The notes: a model not told the origin generated them from the sequence alone. Counted from the first letter of the stretch, positions 9,301 to 21,605 are shown. The stretch is 64,000 bases of DNA from Neoceratodus forsteri (GCA_016271365.2 CM057449.1:1559816501-1559880500), one strand, 5' to 3'. Numbers and translations are program-made.

Positions 9301-11847
9301 AGAGTACAACAATCAAAGACAGGTACATAGCATGAGTACAATGAAATTACAATAGTAATAGTATAGGTCAAAACAGTCAGTAGTAATGAATACATGTAGC
9401 CAGGACAATAACAATCAATGAAATTCACATAGAAATTTTAGGCATAATAACCCACACAGTCTAGGAAGAGATACCACAACTCAGCAGCAAAGAAATATTG
9501 GTCAAATTAGTCACAACAATGAAGGTTCAAATAGGCAGCGAAACAAGGCAAGGGCAAATTCCTGACTGGACAGGAAGCATTATCACAGCCTCCAAGACAA
9601 GACTCAGGTGTGCGGGGGGTGGAGGTAGATTAGCTCTCAAGGAGATAGTAAGGGTAAGAAGAGCTATGAGGTAGGGAGGTGAAAGTTAGGCCAGGAAGCA
9701 TCTGACTTTTAATGCAATCGTGCTACAATTCAGTGCACCCCCTCCTATTCTCCAAGGTTTAGCGGTGTTGCCATGGCTCTCCATCAACAGTCATATACAT
9801 TTTGGTCAACGGTGGGGTACGAGGGCCTGCTCATTATCCTAAATGCTGACAAATCTTTCAAAAAGGTTTTCCTTTTTTATACTGTTCCCCACTCTGGGTT
9901 TTCTACTGATTTTATAGGTGTTGTTGAGCCTCTTTGCAGGGCCCACATTGGTTGATTATGTATTCAGATGTCGTATTTCTTCTACCATCTTCTCACTAGG
10001 TGCATGAAACACGGCTGACCCCTCTTCCTCTTTTTCACTTTTTATTCACTTTCTACACAGAACCACCAGCACAGCAAACCATAAAATGCCTCAATTATGG
10101 GAATAACAGTAGACACTAATGAACAAAGAAATATAACTGTACACAGACAATGTGCTCCATTTTCATTCCCCACCGGAGACCTCTTTATCCTATGTACTGC
10201 CAAAATGAACAGCTTTTGGGGACTTGTCTGAGCATAAATTAAATATTAAAAAAAAACCTGAAGGGTTAGCATTAAATCTTAAGAGTCCAGGTAAAGTGGA
10301 GTGGGGAGCAGCTACTGTACATTGAAATATTGTGATATTTATATGCAAAAATCCATGATGGATCTACATGAGGTCAACAATGCTCCCTTACTGGATCAGT
10401 TGACAGCAGAACATATTTGATAGAATCTCTGCCCCAATTCTTTTGATCTCTAAAGTGGATTCCTTATGAATTAATCTGTTACTCCATTTGCTACACTTAT
10501 TTCAGGCTTTGCTAATCCCTACTCCAAAGGTATAATCTGCCTCATGGAATAAACTATACCTTAATATCTGCATGAAGAAAAGGCTGCAGAGTCAGATATT
10601 AAAACCAATCAGCTACACATGAGGGGGCTCTTCTTGTGCCAGTTAGAATCCTGATAGCTTGCTGCCCATTTTCGCTCATTGGAGTGTTGGTAAGTTCACT
10701 CTTACTCGCTAATATGTGAGAAGTTAGAAATAAAATTGTTCCTCTGTCTCCCCTTTGTTGGAATAAATTTTTTAATAATGTATGTGTATTGAACCACCAC
10801 CCCCCCGTGGGGGAGGTTTCTCGTTTCTCACAAAGCTCGACACCAATTTACATGGGTTCCTTATGCATCAGACTCTCTTCCAACCCAGGTCAATGATACC
10901 TTTACCAGGTGGTCATACTGGGGCTGATGTCAAATTCAGCATGTATTTCCAGTATCCAGTTTTAGGATTTGAGACTGGATTATGATCTACCGTCCTCTGA
11001 CTGATTTCAATATTTTCAGTTTAGGGATTATGTAAGTACTTAATGGGATGCAAAATGCTTAGGAGACCTCCCTCACAGCACTGATGCAAATCTGTCAAGC
11101 TGCATTTTCTGGACAATCCTGTGCTCATCTTACAGTCTTTGTCAGTTTTATGAAATGATTCGGGATCTCAGCACAGACTCTACTGCTTATGCTAAGGCTT
11201 GCTGAGAGGCAAAACTGGGTAAGATGATTACTGATGATCACTGGGTGACTATCTGGCAACAACAACGCCTAATCCCCAGCCCCCATTTCTGAAGAGTCTG
11301 TGTGGGAAACTGGCCAGGTTTTTCAAGACCTCACATATTTCTGCTGTTAATGCAACTGTGGAGAAACCCAACAGGCACATACTGATAATTTTGGAAAGCA
11401 CCTTGCTTGCCCTGTCTACTGTCTTGTCAGTTTTCTCAAGTTTTCTGAGAGGTATTAGGCTGCACCTGCCCAATGAAACTACAGTATTTCTATTGTATGG
11501 AGATTTTTTTCAAAACATTCTGGCAATCAACAGAGTGGCACTTATTCTCTGCACTGCAGCAGATAAGGTGGTGATAAAGATATGTTACAATGCAGAAACA
11601 CGTACAATGGGGGGAGGGTGTATAGCTGTACATACTGTAAACTGGATGGTAAAAAATGCTTATAATGGGCATAATCAGTTTTAGAGGGTTAATAACATTT
11701 GGAATGCTTTGGTTCTTTATACTGTATAAGTCCCTGGACTTTGAGGTTTGACTATTGTATTGTTTCTTTTATGCTGCAAAGTTTATTGTCATATGTATTG
11801 TATATTATGACCCCTGAACATGGTCTGTATCCCACATACCATGACGT
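9301..11847. other. Unassigned spacer
   Basis: 9301-9620 may be 3' UTR of the antisense element to its left. Beyond that no recognised coding, tandem or inverted repeat, apart from a C-rich palindrome near 10796-10818. Confidence 0.35.
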
Positions 11848-12114
11848 CCCCCAGGATGAAACCCAATTCTGCAACATTTTGTAGCATTCTGCAGAATGCT
11901 GCAGCAGACCTACTGACTAAAGCAAAGTAATTTCAATGGCAATTAGTCCCTTTTATCATTCAGGAAAATGTGACACTGCCAGGATGAAGTGAATGCCAGT
12001 TTCCTGCATAACAAAAAGGACTAATTGCCATTGAAATTACTGTACATTGCTTTATTCAGTAGATCTGCTGCAGCATACTGCAGAGTGCTTTAAAAGTGGG
12101 TTTCATCCTGGGGG
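11848..12114. mobile_element. Foldback element with ~105-bp inverted arms
   Basis: The left end CCCCCAGGATGAAACCC is mirrored by GGGTTTCATCCTGGGGG at 12098-12114. The arms continue: TGCTGCAGCAGA..CTACTGA pairs with TCAGTAGATCTGCTGCAGCA, and TTTCAATGGCAATTAGTCC with GGACTAATTGCCATTGAAA. The ~60-bp centre is not paired. There is no ORF. TSD and superfamily are unresolved; CAGGATGAAACCC would suit a MITE terminus. Confidence 0.85.
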
Positions 12115-14562
12115 AAGCCACTGTACCTATTCCATTTCATACACCACATGCTGTGATTGGTTGAGATATTTTTTGTCAGATTTATTATGTCTCTTTAACT
12201 CAGCTTGAAAGTTACCTGCTGCAGTGATGCTCCCCCCTTGCTTGTACTTAATGGATACACAACAAAAGGAGTTTAGCGTGAAAGAACTACGAAGCGAAGC
12301 TGAGTGATTCTGATACCCTGAGTACTCATGTAATCATTAGAGACTTCATCAGTATAAATAAAATCATGTTTATGTTTAAAATAATAAATAATCATGTTTT
12401 TAAACTGGCTTCTTATAGGTGAAACCCACTACAGGACAATCCTAAATGATGACTGGTTAAAACAGCATTGATGATTCACAGTATAGCTTTATATGCATAA
12501 TTAGAATCTGTGTCTCTTACGATTGTAAAAGTGCTTTCTTGAGCTCTTTTGGTAATAACACTGTGATGTAAAGCTCACCAGTTCTTGTACACAAAGGACT
12601 TGGTAAGCACTCTCAAACCCATATGAGACACAGTTACTGTACATATAAACATATTATAAAACATGTTAAAAATGTGTGTATTCAAAAAAATGGAACTAAC
12701 ATTTTAAATCAGAATGTTTTACTTTGCAGAAAATCGGAGCAGCCCCTACGTGGGAAATAAGCCATGCAAAGTTTCAGAAATCTGGAACTGAAAGAATGGG
12801 ATGCTTTTTCAAAAGGAAATTTTACTAAAAACAAAGTCATAATAATACATCAATAAACCACTAAAGCTAACAACAATAAAAGTAACTATACCAAAAAATG
12901 AGTATGCATAGAATATTTCTAATTTAGATTTGCTAACTCAAATCTAATTGAGTAAAAAAGGGAAATAAAGTAACATAAGAATATCTTATGGTCAAAATTT
13001 TAAATATATAAATAAAGAAAGAACAGTAACACACAAATTAAAACTATATGACAATGATTGGACCAACCAACTGATTAATATAACAATGAAAAAAAAATGC
13101 ACTAAAGGTATCAAGACAAAATCTAATACTTGCTAGTATTTTCTCCTTAGAAAGTGCTGCTGAGTTTCTCTGCAAACCATTCATTGTAAGGCAGTGTTAA
13201 TCTCTCCAGCCCATGTCTTAAAATCATATTTTTTCCTGCCACTGAAATCCAATCAATTTGGCATTTTAGAATGTTATGGAGATAAAGTATCCTTCTCTTC
13301 CTACTCCTGAAACACATGTTTGAATATTAAAAAAAAATCTGTATACCCCACAATACATTTAATACTACTTTTAATAACGTTTCAAAAATGGAATAACTGT
13401 GGGGTACTCTGATAATATATGTAGAAGAGATCCTGATACTTCCCCCTGGCATCATATGCATTTTTTATGTCTAAATACCCAATTTGGCAAGTTGAGAGAC
13501 AGAGAAACCTAAAAAATGAAGGCAGAAAAAAGCTCAGTATCCGCACTAGTCTGCCCACCCTTTCTAACTGCAGTCTAATCTGTGTAAGTCAAATATCAGA
13601 TGAAAATTTTAATTGAGCAAGATGATATTGATCAAAGTTTAGAAATTTGTGATAAGAATGCCAAAAAAAATTCTTAATTCACAGTCTTTCTTCATGTATA
13701 TAAAATGCATGTTCTCCCATTTTTTGTGTCTTTTATGTGGCATTTTTGAATTGTGGATTAAAAATATATAAATGTCAGACTGATGTTTGATTTGTGCTCT
13801 GGTGTATTAGTTCTGTAAATTTCCCCTGGTGAACCAAGGACCATGGTAAAGGGCCCAAGGATTAAAAAGGAAGTAATGTGAAAATTACTTTGCTAGTTGC
13901 TTCATTGTCTGGTAAGTCAAATTTATTATTTTGTTTGGAGAAAATATTCAGCACCTTGTTGAGTAATGCTTTGCTCCAAAGTGTTGATTACTGGACTTTC
14001 ATTCTTCAAGAATCAGAAAGTAATGTTGTATTACTTGGTTTGACTTAGCAGTTATGCAGATCAGTCGAAGATCATGTACTTAAGATGAAGATTATTTTAC
14101 GTAGGTTAATTAAATTATTTATTGAGTGCTCAATTGAGCTACAGTGTAACAGCTTTGGTAGTTTGTTAAGTGAACAATATAAAAGGGAGCATAGATAAAC
14201 AGAGAAGATATTGCAAATATCAGTTTCAGTTGTCCATCACAAGCAGTAGTAGTTATATATACTAATATCTGAGCCCATTATTGTCCACAGCAAATATTTT
14301 GGAGCTCATAGCAAATGACAATTTAATTTAAAAATCAAGTAACTTCAACCCTCCTAATAATATTGGTCTTGATAGTTTGTCCTAGGCCTGCTGTAGCTAC
14401 TGTAGCTGTGTTATCACACCAAATAAAATCTGTGGTTACAGAAAAAGATTTAGAGAACCAAGCTTTTGTAAGGGGTGCTGACAACGTGCTAACAGGATAA
14501 ATAATTCTTGGCAAAGGTTTCATTTTGACTGTGCTTATCCTACCTGTGTATAGGTAGGTAGG
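12115..14562. other. AT-rich stretch, possible old LINE relic on the minus strand
   Basis: Minus-strand conceptual translation of about 12990-13760 contains protein-like fragments (IDWISVAGKNM, RHGLERLTLPYNEWFAEKL, LKFSSDI.LTQIRLQLERVG) broken by stops. This resembles the C-terminal part of a decayed LINE ORF2, but I cannot name it. The rest is unassigned. Confidence 0.3.
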
Positions 14563-14597
14563 TGTGTGTGTGTGTGTGTGTGTGTGTGCATGTGTGT
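14563..14597. repeat. (TG)n microsatellite, left half
   Basis: TG array preceded by TAGG repeats. It stops exactly at the TAGGGCTG terminus at 14598 and resumes at 19261 beyond the matching terminus. Confidence 0.9.
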
Positions 14598-14929
14598 TAG
14601 GGCTGTGTGAATACCTTTTCCCACATATTCAGTATTCGGGTATTCAGTATTCGGCCAGTAAAGGTGTTTTTTCTAAGGATAGCTTAAAAAAGCACTTAAA
14701 TAACACTGTTAAGTCCCCTTCAAACCTGGTGTACCATATATAGCTGAACAACACTTCAGTGACCAACATAGAGCTGTCACTAATGCAACACAAGCTACAT
14801 GTGGCACACTCGATCCACCACACCATACCACACCACACACACATACCACTGCAAAAATGATATCAAGCACTGAGTTGGATCAACACTGTAGAGTGTTCAT
14901 GGTCACAGGTAACATGATCAGAATCACGG

Positions 14930-15290
14930 GGAAGAAGGTGCTGTGGTGATGGGCATAGGAATAGTGGTAACAGTGGCTACAGTAGTGGTGATAGCTGAAA
15001 GGGTGCCTGCTGCAAGAATGGCACTGGTGGTGGGAAGTACACTAGCTGTGGATGAAGCAGCCAAAGTGGAAGCAGTGGTGACACTGGTAATGTTGTCTGC
15101 TCTTTCTGCACAAGGCATGTATGCTCTAACACCCTCCTTCTACTGGTATATAAGGATGTGACAGTGACTGTGCAGATGGAACAAGTGGTGACACTAGTAC
15201 TAGTAGTACTGCTTGTGGTATTAGTAGCAATGGTACTATTCCCAGTGCTACCTGAAGTAAAAGGCTTGCTTGGGGAGAAATATATTTGAG
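14930..15290. repeat. GTGGTG/GTA-rich low-complexity stretch
   Basis: Repeated GGTGGTGAC, ACTAGTA and GTGGTA words give Val/Thr/Ser-rich translations on either strand. It is imperfect trinucleotide-like sequence inside the hAT-like element, not a real gene. Confidence 0.6.
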
Positions 15291-15609
15291 CCCACTGAGA
15301 CATCAGTCTGTCTATGTATTCTATCTCACCCCCTTATCTGGAATTGGATTATGCATCAGTAACATACAATGGAACAAGACAAGATGCAATTCAGCACTTT
15401 GCAGTAAATGACATGTCACAAAAAAATTGCATGACAGGAGGGCTTCATTTCCATTGAATTACACTGCTCCCTACAGCATACTGAGGTATTTTGCAGTAAT
15501 TTTGCAAACTACTGCATTGCATACTGTCTTGTGTCACTTTATGAACTGATCTTATGATGTTTTGTAATCTTGATGCAGTGTTTCATCCTTGGGCATGTTA
15601 CTTTAGGAT

Positions 15610-15766
15610 CAGGGGCATAGCTACAAGAGTGCAGGGGATGAAGTGGCACCCGGGTCCACGAGGTTTTAGGGGACCAAATCATAATTCTGATGTTGATTCA
15701 AAGCTGGGGAGGGGCCCTGTAACATCACCTTGCACCCAGGCCCTCTGGGAATTTGCTACGCTACTT
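15610..15766 (+). mobile_element. hAT-type MITE, copy 2 (157 bp)
   Basis: Perfect 8-bp TSD TTTAGGAT at 15602-15609 and 15767-15774. The left end is CAGGGGCATAGCTAC; the right end, as reverse complement, is AAGTAGCGTAGCAAATTCC. The interior matches the copy at 7403-7550 in the opposite orientation. It is non-coding and nested in the larger hAT-like element. Confidence 0.9.
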
Positions 15767-15879
15767 TTTAGGATTGTTTTGTTAGAAGGGCATCACAATC
15801 TCATTTATTATGACTTCACTTATTTATGGTGTGTGTTTCTTTAAGGGTTGTATATTCAGAGTGTGTTTGTATGTTGCTG

Positions 15880-15930
15880 TCATGCTTCCTGATGAAGATC
15901 AGGTTCCCATCAAAGCGCTGGAGCTTTGTC
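15880..15930 (+). other. Possible degenerate Penelope-type hammerhead relic
   Basis: CCTGATGAAG is followed by a short linker and CAAAGCGCTGGAGC. This resembles the CTGATGA...GAAACGCGTTGGAGC signature that I recall from Penelope-like element termini. The GAAA core is CAAA here and stem II is only about 3 bp, so any ribozyme would be inactive. Confidence 0.35.
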
Positions 15931-16253
15931 AGCATCCTCCAGCCTTAGGACATATAAATGTATTGGCAACTTTATGCTCCACTCTTAATCGTGTTTTGTT
16001 ACTGCCCCCCCTCCAAGTGCTTCCTTTGTTCTGAAGAGATTCTTTTGGGGTTTGGCAGCCCAAGAACAGCTCTAGCAATAATCTCCTGGATGTGCTGTAC
16101 TTTTATGGGTCTATCACCCTCTCCTGCACTGCTTGGAGTCAGCGGTGCAGATGCTTTGCTGGGGCTGGACCAAGCATGTTTGTAAGGTTGCAAAGACATG
16201 TTAGAAAACGGGGAACGCTATTTGAGCCTTCTGACTGGCTCAGACACTTCTCT

Positions 16254-16287
16254 AGGTGGGCATCTATCAGACAACAGATGCCCACCT
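16254..16287. repeat. Perfect 12-bp hairpin
   Basis: AGGTGGGCATCT and AGATGCCCACCT are separated by ten bases. ACACTTC/AGTGCC outside extends it weakly. Function unknown. Confidence 0.85.
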
Positions 16288-16393
16288 ATTAAAAGTGCCA
16301 GTCAACATGCCCCATCACCAGGATCTTGGTGCCCAGCCAGCTCTCTAATTGGCTAAACCCCCCGTGTTTTTATTTGAAATGTGCGCGATATTT

Positions 16394-16412
16394 TGTCTCG
16401 CTTAGCGAGACA
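16394..16412. repeat. Perfect 8-bp hairpin
   Basis: TGTCTCGC, TTA, GCGAGACA. Confidence 0.8.
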
Positions 16413-17325
16413 CTGGCCCCCAAATGCTTGTTCAGTTACAGTACAGCCCAGATACCACAACTCAGTAACTGCCCAAAACAATCAATCTTTTTTCCATTTT
16501 TTTTCTTTTTAAAGTTCACTCTTGTCCCATTTAATTCTTTATACCCTTACTACCCATGACGAAGAGTCAACCACGATCTCGCTCCTAGCAACTGTAGCTG
16601 GCTGCCTACTTCCTCCTGAAGAAAACGCTGCCTCAAACGATTCCTACTCGCAGCAGATTGTCCTAACACAAACTTCAATACTGTCTCAAACTCCCTCACA
16701 ACTGCAGCGACTTAACAGTCTCTTTTTTTGTCCATTTTAAGTTAATTTTTACTTCCCACTTTGGGTCTCCCTCCCGCGACTCAGATGCATTCCCCTCTGC
16801 CGCCCCGTCATCCAACATGCCAAACCAGTAAACAATCTACCAGAAACAAGATGTCTCCTGACAAGTTACTGGCCCCAAATTAAAAAGAATATCTCTGCTG
16901 AAGGCTTAACCCCCCCCAAAATAAAATAATATAAAGCGCTGCCGTCTCTCCTCGCAGTCATGCCTCTTCAACTGGCTGGTACAATGTAAGACTGTCATGC
17001 ACCTGACTGCTCGCAAATTTATTTTGCCGTCCAGCATGCAAATAAATAAAATAAAGCAGAACTGAGACAGCAGCTTCTCTGTGTCCTGAAACTGCAGTAC
17101 CAAAATATCCCCACAGGAAATGGAGGAGAAACAGTCCTGGAGGTGGTGGAGGGGAAGCAAAAGAACACAATACCTGAGGGGGGCAACAAGAGATGGAACA
17201 CCACAAGAACAGAGGGACTACTTTACAATAAAAAGATTTAAATTTCATTTTTCTTGTGTTTTTTTTATATTTTTTAATTTTATTAAATTTCATATAAAAT
17301 GCTACAGGAACCCATTTTCTGAGCA

Positions 17326-17471
17326 CAATAATACCCTCCAGGGTGGGCGGTATGGGCAATACCAGACCTTCCAGGGGCTATAAGGCCCTCCACCTGTGGC
17401 GTCAGGCCTCATTACGCCCCTGGGCAGTCCAGTATTGCCCAATACCACCCACCATTTCGGGTATTATTGCT
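17326..17471. mobile_element. Foldback MITE with near-complete inverted repeats
   Basis: The left arm begins CAATAATACCC and contains GGTGGGCGGTATGGGCAATA. The right arm in reverse complement begins CAATAATACCC and contains GGTGGGTGGTATTGGGCAAT. Arms pair over most of the ~146 bp. An inner block (CCAGGGGC.TAA..GGCC) recalls hAT ends. No TSD was established. Confidence 0.8.
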
Positions 17472-17679
17472 TGCATAGATCAGGTCACTAGTGGTTACTG
17501 TGTAAAACACAAACTGCTACTAGGTAGTGCCTGTGCATGTGATGCTTTACCAGTGCTTGTGGAACTGCAATAATACACATCCCAACCCTAGCAAGTATAC
17601 TGTACCACAAAAAGTAGCAGCAAATAAAAAAAACACACTGCTTCTAAGAAGGGTGAAGAAGAGGGAGGGGGAAGAATAG

Positions 17680-18860
17680 GGCAACCTCTTCAGTCGAACA
17701 TAGAACCGAGCAAGGAATTGACAGATGACACACACTCAGCTCAGTGAGTCAGTCCTATCCCGTTAAGAATTGCAGCAGTTTAATTACAAAAGAAAAAAAA
17801 AAGCATGCACACAGCCATGCACACACAAGGCACAGCCTCATGAAAAAATATATTTCAGATACACAGGTTAATCATACGCAGTGAGCTGCCGAAGGGGGGA
17901 GTCAGCCGACACACTCCTCAGTTATACAGGGATCCAAGCCCAGAACCAGATGACTAGCAACAACTCAGCAAGTCAAGACTGTCTGGCTGAGAACTGCAGA
18001 AGTTTATTTCAAAAACTGTGTGCACACAGCTATGCACAGCCTCGTGGAAAAATATATAGTATATGGTCAGCCTTTGTTCTGTATAAAAATCAGCCTGCTC
18101 AGAAACCTTGTTGTGCACATTCTGAGCTGTTGTGAGCATTCCAAGGTGCTGTTGTGTGCATTCTGAGCAGTTGTTCAGCACAGTTCAAAGGTCATAACAT
18201 TTGAAATTCCTCATTCACCCAGCACCTAGCTGATTACTAACCACCCAGTGCCCAAATTTGTAGCTTTTAACTCGTAAAAGTCTATAAATGTAATTTCGAT
18301 CATAAAACAGAACAAAGGAATGGCAATTTTTTTTGTTTTCTTTTGTTTGTATTTAGGAAGGTAACACTTCTGTGATTTCTGTGTACAAAACCATATACTA
18401 TGTAAAATAAAATATGGACGACCATACACAACTCAGCATGTGTTTCCGTCTTGGGGCTGAAATGACAGCATGGTCCTCTTAAGTCTTGAGGTCCACATGC
18501 TGTCATCTCAACCCCTCAATGGAAACACAGCCTTGTTGTGTATCATTGCCCATACATTATTCTCTATATTATGCATACATATGTAACTTTTGTGCAGTGA
18601 GCTGCACATGCAGGGTGCAGCCTCGTAAAATCAAGTATTATGCACATGTAGACAAATCATATGCAGTGAGCTACAGGAGGAGGAGTTAGCAGACACCAGC
18701 TTCAGTTGTGCAGTGAACCGAGCCTAGAACCAGATGGCAGCAAAAAACAAAACACAAAAACAAAATGTGCTTCACCAAAAACATCACACTGGAGCTGTGT
18801 GTCAGAGAGCAGCAGAGGAGGGGTGTTAGCAGACAGCTTTCCTGGCCCCTGTAACTGAGT
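17680..18860. repeat. Diverged direct repeat units (~190 bp) inside the hAT-like element
   Basis: Segments near 17680-17878, 17879-18065, 18594-18770 and 18797-18860 share ordered blocks: GAGCTnC..GGAGGAG..AGCAGACA, CAGnnAACCnAGCC, CCAGATG, CACACAGC.ATGCACA, and GCACAGCCTC.TG.AAAAATATAT. The order suggests an old tandem array, now diverged and interrupted by a MITE. Confidence 0.6.
18427..18540. mobile_element. TA-flanked foldback MITE (114 bp)
   Basis: TA dinucleotides at 18425-18426 and 18541-18542 bound the ends CACAACTCAGCATGTGTTTCC-like and, reversed, CACAACAAGGCTGTGTTTCC. The arms pair almost throughout (GGGGCTGAAATGACAGCATG with GGGGTTGAGATGACAGCATG). A TA target suggests Tc1/mariner-type mobilisation. 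Confidence 0.8.
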
Positions 18861-19260
18861 ACAGCAACAAGGACAAAATACCCAACCAGAAAGCAAAACC
18901 AGCTCTTCTGACACTGATCAAACAAATAGTACTGACCCAAAAAAAGCCTGTGGAGCAAAAAATGATTTCTTTTTTGGCAAGGTTAAGGTCTCAGAAGTAC
19001 TCCAAAGCTAGCTTTCAGAAACAACTGTCTCCAGTCCTCCACCAACTCAAAGTGAGGAAGTCACATGGTGTACTTGTCTATGAGCTCCAGAAATGGGCTT
19101 TGATTGGCTAACAAAGTTCTGCGAGACTTGGAAATCTCACCAAATAGTCGCTCCTGGATAGTGGCCAAATAGTGAACTATTCAGGAAGGGCACCCAAATA
19201 TTCTGGAAGCCAACTATTCATGGTATTCAGGAAATATTATTCGGCCCATGTACAGCCCTA

Positions 19261-19299
19261 GTGTGTGTGTGTGTGTGTGTGTGTGCGTGTGTGTGTGTG
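19261..19299. repeat. (TG)n microsatellite, right half
   Basis: TG array with one CG interruption, directly after the right terminus of the 4.66-kb element. Confidence 0.95.
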
Positions 19300-20544
19300 A
19301 TGACACACTGCAAGGTATACAGTTGTAAAGAAATATACGCATGCCTTGGGAGGTTGGGCATGAGGCACAGCTGAGTGCCTACAAACCCCGAGAAGTGTGA
19401 ATATTAATTATGACAGCACACCCTGAAGTATGTTATCATGCTTATAAAATGAATGCCAAAAAATGTTAACAAAAATAAGGCACTAAACAAACAGAAGAAC
19501 AACAGGTTTAAGGAGTGTTGTCGTAAAGAAATAATTACACACCATGTTAATGTGTTACAGCCAATCAGATGAGAGGATTTTTAGACAACTAGACATAGAG
19601 AGACTGTTACCATACAAGTCATTATTTCTTCCGAATCATGAAAACCCTCATCTTATTTGCAAAAAATAATATTTGAAGGGTTGCATGTTGGTGGAACGTT
19701 TAGCATGTGCAGACTGGGATGTTATTGCTGGGATGTTAGGTTATAAGAAAGTCCCTTTCTTGGAAGCTGCAGTTTCTATGGCACAAAGCAGTTTGCACAG
19801 CAGTGCAAAAGCACAGCTGGAGTGCATGCTAATGAAAGGCAGAGTCTTGCATATGAGGCACAGTGGTAGATTGGAAGCCTGGTGAATGTACTAACAGGCT
19901 GTTTGTGTAGCGTACGTTGATGCTTGGCAAACGCATGTTTTAGCAATTTGCACATGGCCATGAATCACAAAACACACTGTACTAGCACCCTAAAAAAGCC
20001 AGTTATGATGCAGTGGTGAATGAAGGGGATAGACAAATACTTGTAATAGAGCTCTCTCCAGCACAATTGACCAAGGGTGCAGTTCTTTGAATTGAAACCC
20101 ATGTGATTATTGTACCTCAATATGATGGCATGCTTCTGTAGTGAACCTTAAAGAGCACATTAGAACTATCTTGCTAGACCCCCAAAATACACAAATACAT
20201 TTATTTTAAACACATATACATTTATTTTACTGTGTACAATGGTATGCTGTATCCCCACGTCTCATCTTTGTAACATGAGGAACTGGATTGCTCTGTTGTA
20301 CTATGCAGCCTGTAGCTTCCATCCACTGCAAAGAGCACTGTATCTTGTAATGATGTAAATGTCAATTAGTGATATGATAAGGAGATGTTAACATAATGCT
20401 TAGTAGTATCACTGCATTTTATGGACCAATATTGCAGTTTTGAGCTACAACACTACAAGATTTGTGCCTTGCAAACAGCCCAGCTTGCTCACTCTGATAA
20501 TCCCTGTCAGGTACACAAACCAGTTATTATCACACTCACAAACT
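19300..20544. other. Unassigned spacer
   Basis: No recognised repeat or coding motif. Confidence 0.4.
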
Positions 20545-21605
20545 ACTTAACAGGGATCGACACTGGGAGCAAGCTGGGCAGGGGAAGGTAGAGTGACCAG
20601 CGGGGTTCCTAAGGGCTCAGTTCTGGGTCCAGTCCTCTTTATGTCTTAACAAGTGACATTGCAGAAGAACTGGAAGAGAACATGTGCCTCTTTGCAGATG
20701 ACACCAAGATCTGCATTATGGTGGACGCTCCAGAGGGGGCAGAGAAAATGAACACAGACTGAAAAAGTTTGAGGAATGGTCAAAGGCATGTCAGCTGGGT
20801 TTCAGTACAAAAAAGTGCAAAATCATGCATCTTAGGGGCAGAAACCCAGAGGCAGAGTAAAGAATGGAAGGACGTACTGACAGCCGCTAAACAGGAGAGG
20901 GACCTAGAGTTAATCATAATGAATAACCTTAAGGTGGCAAGGCAATGTGACAAAGCAGTAGAGAAAGCCAGTGGGATGGTGGGGTGCATTGGGGGGTATC
21001 ACCAGCAGAAATACGGAGGTGGTGTTGCCATTGTATCGGTCGTTGGTGAGACAACACCTGGAATACTGCATCCAGTTCTGGAGACCACACTTTGGAAAGC
21101 ACATAGACAGGGTAGAGGCCATCCAATGAAAGGCAACAACAATGGTGCAGAGGCTTTGCCAAATGTCCTATGAGGAGAGACTGAGGGATCTAATCCTGTA
21201 CACCCTGGAAGAGAGAAGGGAGACAGGGGACATGGTAAAAACCTTTAAATAGCTCATGGGGGTGAATAAGGTACAGGAAGGGAGCATTTTACAGAAAAGG
21301 TATACAAGGACTAGGGGGCATGAAACAAAGCTGGAGGTGGGGAAGTTTAGGAGGGATATGAGAAAGTATTTCTTCACTGAGAGGGTGATGGATGCCTAAA
21401 ACAATCTTCCAGCAGGGGCTGGAGGTGAAAACAGTGCTGGGCCTTATGCAAGGGACAGATATAAAGGAAAACTGTTGTCAAAGTAGGGGGGGAGGAGGAG
21501 GGCAGAGACCAGGTAAGGCCTGCAGTGGCAGAATAGATAGAGAAAACAGAGGCAGACCAGGTGGCCCAAGTGGTCCTAATCTGCCAACAAGTTCTCTATT
21601 TCAGC
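20545..21605 (+). pseudogene. CR1-type LINE, 5'-truncated copy (RT C-terminal half)
   Basis: Begins within the RT palm: WEQAGQGKV-like, then SGVPKGSVLGPVLF across a frame change, then FADDTKIC at about 20690 with the catalytic DD pair. It continues through GFSTKKCKIMHL and QEERDLELIIMNNLKVARQCDKAVEKASGMVGC, with frameshifts. The C-terminal YEERLRDL..YTLEERR, ..FRRDMRKYFFTERVMDA block near 21170-21400 follows. The 3' end near 21570-21605 carries the family's GGTGGCCCAAGTGGTCCTAATCTGCC-like signature shared with the copies at 33966, 45860 and 48180. Multiple stops mean it is dead. Would be the polymerase that copies LINE RNA at the target. Confidence 0.85.

Larger units (their letters stand above)
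14598..19260. mobile_element. hAT-like DNA transposon, 4.66 kb, inserted in a (TG)n array
   Basis: The left end TAGGGCTGTGTGAATA and the reverse complement of the right end, TAGGGCTGTACATGGG, share nine terminal bases. The flanking 8-mers are ATGTGTGT (14590-14597) and GTGTGTGT (19261-19268), a 7/8 TSD inside one TG array. TAGGG-type ends plus 8-bp TSDs are typical of hAT elements. Both subterminal zones repeat TATTCnG/ATTCGG words, as expected for transposase binding sites. I found no intact transposase. The interior contains a smaller hAT MITE (15610-15766), hairpins, a TA-flanked MITE (18427-18540) and diverged direct repeats. It may be a decayed autonomous copy or a composite non-autonomous one. 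Confidence 0.7.

Noticed and set aside
14943..15303. Val-rich plus-strand and Ser/Thr-rich minus-strand open frames
   Set aside because: Both come from GTGGTG/GTA-type low-complexity DNA inside a transposon; no domain or start context.
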